Assembly (NCBI RefSeq): GCF_022668875.1 | Contig: NZ_JAKGCR010000007.1 | Span: 1 to 64,000 of the forward strand | Source of the DNA: Domibacillus sp. PGB-M46 | Lineage (GTDB): Bacteria > Bacillota > Bacilli > Bacillales > Domibacillaceae | Direction: 5' to 3' | DNA: 64,000 nucleotides | Shown here: in pieces, positions 62,051 through 64,000 of the stretch | How the letters are laid out: the number at the start of each line of letters is the position of its first letter | Numbering within the stretch: position 1 is the first letter of the stretch | The notes under the pieces: generated by a model | Seen by the model: the letters and a program-made list of their open reading frames with translations, nothing else | Database searches by the model: none | Told to the model about the DNA's origin: nothing | Translations under genes and position numbers: made by a program

Positions 62051-63184
62051 TGGCTTTAACACTACCTTTATACAGTCATCCGTTTTTGTATCAAACAATT
62101 CATAGCCTTTTTTTGCTTGATCGAGCGGCAAAATGTGGGTCACGACATCACCCGGATCCACTTTTCCTTCCGCAATCAGCTGATATAAATAAGGCATATA
62201 GTGAATAACAGGAGCCTGGCCGCCCCGAATGTTAATGTTGCGCTGAAAAATGTCACCGAGCGGAAAAGCGTTATAGATTCCGCCGTATGCACCTGTTATT
62301 TGAATCGTACCGCCTTTGCGGACAGCCTGAGTGGCTGCCACAAGAGCACTTAAAGCACCGCCCTGGAGCTTCATGCCGACTGCAAGAAATTCGATCGGTG
62401 TCATTTTCGCATCCATTCCAACACAATCCATGACGACCTCTGCCCCGCCGCCTGTTATTTCTTTCAGGTGATTGCCAATATTTTGCTCGTCTTCAAAGTT
62501 CACAATTTCTACTTTATTTGTCCTCTTCGCATGCTCAAGCCGATATCCCACATAATCAACCGCAATGACACGTTTTGCCCCTTTTAACCAGGCAAATTTT
62601 TGAGCAAGCAGTCCAACTGGGCCGCACCCAAAAATAATGGCTGTATCTCCTTCTTTTAAGCCGGAATTGTCGACGGTCCAGTAAGCCGTTGCAGCGGCGT
62701 CCGCCAGCAGGACGAGTTTCTCATCCTCCACCTCACTGTCTTCCGGAATTTTAAACGGTGTAAAATTCCCATACGGAACGCGCATATATTCGGCCTGCCC
62801 GCCAGGATATCCCCCTGTCGTGCCGCTATATCCAAAATAAGCGCCCATTTCGCCATTATCATTAGAATTGTCACACTGACTTTCGAGGTCATGCTTACAA
62901 AACCAGCATTCTCCGCAGCTGATGTTAAACGGAACAATGACACGGTCTCCTTTTTTTACTTTTGTCACAGCCGGTCCGACTTCTTCTACAATCCCCATCG
63001 GTTCATGCCCGATAATATAATCTTGTTGAAGATTCGGAATCATGCCATGAATCAAGTGCAAATCGGACCCGCAAATAGCTGTTAATGTAGGCTTGACGAT
63101 AATATCGTCCGGTTTTTGAATGCTGGGTGCTTCTACTTCTTTTACAACCACATTTTTCACACCTTGATATGTGACGGCTTTCAT
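62048..63184 (-). CDS. adhB: Zinc-dependent alcohol dehydrogenase (AdhB type)
   Basis: 378-residue medium-chain dehydrogenase. Catalytic zinc ligands Cys38, His60 and Glu61 (AICGSDLHLIHG, IGHEPMG), structural zinc cysteines 90, 93, 96 and 104 (CGECWFCKHDLESQC), and NAD motif FGCGPVGLLAQ. It resembles glutathione-independent formaldehyde dehydrogenase-like enzymes; the substrate is not fixed by sequence. Placement next to CotF-like genes matches B. subtilis yraG-yraF-adhB, so expression during sporulation is likely. GGAGGAGG precedes the ATG. Confidence 0.92.
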   Translation of the reverse strand: MKAVTYQGVKNVVVKEVEAPSIQKPDDIIVKPTLTAICGSDLHLIHGMIPNLQQDYIIGHEPMGIVEEVGPAVTKVKKGDRVIVPFNISCGECWFCKHDLESQCDNSNDNGEMGAYFGYSGTTGGYPGGQAEYMRVPYGNFTPFKIPEDSEVEDEKLVLLADAAATAYWTVDNSGLKEGDTAIIFGCGPVGLLAQKFAWLKGAKRVIAVDYVGYRLEHAKRTNKVEIVNFEDEQNIGNHLKEITGGGAEVVMDCVGMDAKMTPIEFLAVGMKLQGGALSALVAATQAVRKGGTIQITGAYGGIYNAFPLGDIFQRNINIRGGQAPVIHYMPYLYQLIAEGKVDPGDVVTHILPLDQAKKGYELFDTKTDDCIKVVLKP

Positions 63185-63213
63185 TTTTTAAACCTCCTCC
63201 ACGATAATGGCAT

Positions 63214-63573
63214 TTATTTAGGCGGGGTTGGAAATAACCCTTTTCGATTTGTATTGGTCGGGAAGAGCGGCAGCCGGGCAATGTCGACAGCCGTTTCAGC
63301 GGACTTAATGTCCAGCTGCATTTGTTTATCGACGTCATACGGATAGAGCCAGCCTTTATGCAGCATTAATTCCGTTACTTCACCATGCAGGTCAATGCCC
63401 TGTTCCAGATGCTTGATCAGTACAGAACGAACTTCCGGCGTAGCCGCTTCTGTTATAGCCAACGCACAGTTTCTTACCCCATTTTTTACAGAGGTCAAAA
63501 ATTCAAGCGCAATAGCAGAATCAGCAAGTTCCGGCATTCCCACTGAATTGATCGGATCTAAATAATCGTTCAC
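63214..63573 (-). CDS. yraF: CotF-like spore coat protein (YraF type)
   Basis: 119-residue helical protein of the CotF family (LDPINSVGMPELADSAIALE, GVRNCALAITEAATPEVRS, LHKGWLYPYDV). The start is the GTG at 63573, six bases after GGAGGTG; the earlier TTG at 63588 overlaps that site. Located between yraG and adhB. Incorporated into the spore coat in related species. Confidence 0.88.
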   Translation of the reverse strand: MNDYLDPINSVGMPELADSAIALEFLTSVKNGVRNCALAITEAATPEVRSVLIKHLEQGIDLHGEVTELMLHKGWLYPYDVDKQMQLDIKSAETAVDIARLPLFPTNTNRKGLFPTPPK

Positions 63574-63591
63574 ATCTTCCACCTCCAAAAA

Positions 63592-63798
63592 TTAAAATGT
63601 TCTGGCTCCCTTATAAAGCTCTAACAACTCATTCGTTTGGTGAATCGACTGCTGTGCGTCTTTTTCCAGCATCGCTTTTAAATCACTGTCAAAGCAGGCA
63701 CCCTGCATTAGTTTTGATTTGAGCATGCAGATCGTTTTAAAGTTGATCATCTCATGGAGCTCCATTGTTTCATGAAAGGCCAATTTTTTTTGGTCCAT
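63592..63798 (-). CDS. yraG: CotF-like spore coat protein (YraG type)
   Basis: 68 residues, with FHETMELHEMINFKTICMLKS and a short helical remainder; corresponds to the N-terminal half of CotF-like proteins, the companion of YraF. The start is the ATG at 63798 with AGAGGTGAG just upstream. First gene of the yraG-yraF-adhB run. Confidence 0.85.
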   Translation of the reverse strand: MDQKKLAFHETMELHEMINFKTICMLKSKLMQGACFDSDLKAMLEKDAQQSIHQTNELLELYKGARTF

Positions 63799-63947
63799 AT
63801 TTCTCACCTCTACAGTTAGTCACAACATTCATTTTCCCTTTCATTTTCTCTATTTATTCAGATGGTTCAATCTGTGCATGTTTGAATAAGGAACAGATGA
63901 AAAGCCAAAATAAGAAGTGTGTATGAATAACTGAAGAGGTGATAAAT

Positions 63948-64000
63948 GTGAGGAAGCATTTTGGTCAGCACGAGTCTCTGGAACTGCATGAACTGGTCGT
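63948..64000 (+). CDS. Start of a further coat-like gene (partial)
   Basis: GTG start with GAGGTGATAAAT upstream, coding RKHFGQHESLELHELV before the window ends. The HESLELHEL pattern recalls the N-terminus of YraD/CotF-like coat proteins. The rest lies outside, so identity is tentative. Confidence 0.5.
   Translation, partial: MRKHFGQHESLELHELV

Overview
This window reads as chromosomal DNA of a motile, endospore-forming member of the Bacillaceae (Firmicutes). The evidence is a gamma-type small acid-soluble spore protein, CotF-like coat proteins, PdaA (cortex lactam synthesis), FabL, GsaB, PerR, MreBH and flagellar MotAB, together with gene order that repeatedly matches Bacillus subtilis. 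AGGAGG-type ribosome sites, frequent TTG and GTG starts and strong hairpin terminators between almost all transcription units fit the same group. I cannot name the species. Class I fumarase, B12-dependent MetH and an orphan sdpRI pair distinguish it from B. subtilis 168.

Layout. 1-376: 5' end of a 16S rRNA gene (minus strand) with its tandem promoters. 377-14520: a block collinear with the B. subtilis ygxA-ygzB-perR-bcp-gsaB-ygaE-ygaD-ygaC-sspE-fabL-mutY-yfhP and yfhJ-yfhH-recX-yfhF regions. 14625-18874: rRNA methyltransferase, pdaA, class I fumarase and a small SE1561-type protein. 18895-27357: an ion and stress region with a Ca2+/H+ exchanger, the iron-efflux ATPase PfeT, YfkH/YtxH, an amino-acid:Na+ symporter, YfkK, a chemoreceptor and a DJ-1/PfpI protein. 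27463-30590: motAB under a sigma-D-type promoter, divergent from an EAL phosphodiesterase with a degenerate GGDEF domain. 30631-32442: hmp/nsrR nitric-oxide defence. 32497-43724: ampS, gltC-gltAB (glutamate synthase), a LysR regulator, argF and an acyl-CoA thioesterase. 43919-47108: mreBH, nos (NO synthase) and sdpRI. 47135-52677: a SAM (S-box) riboswitch in front of yitJ-metH. 52678-53149: a gene-free stretch with dispersed-type repeats. 53150-59944: an MMPL exporter with its TetR regulator, a short FAD enzyme, a cold-shock protein, small genes, an erythromycin-esterase-like protein and an M50-like protease. 60157-64000: a possible membrane microprotein, queF, a thioredoxin-like protein, beta-carbonic anhydrase, and an adhB-coat protein cluster running off the end.

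How the parts connect. PerR is encoded at 1764-2222, has a PerR box in its own promoter, and a perfect PerR box lies in the pfeT promoter, where a Fur-type box is also present. NsrR has a well-conserved operator over the hmp promoter, and the same window encodes an NO synthase, so NO production and NO removal lie close together. GltC and gltAB are divergent around a GltC-like box. Sigma-B-like promoters precede four probable stress genes. Several genes were missed by simple length cut-offs and are recovered here: an SE1561-type protein (18695-18874), a 56-residue basic protein (57273-57443) and a 28-residue membrane peptide (60157-60243).

The least explained structure is a set of three equally sized, mutually similar hairpins after argF (41984-42100). 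Each has a conserved GGAG-containing loop, and the last doubles as the terminator. I saw no CRISPR array, transposase, prophage, integrase or tRNA gene.
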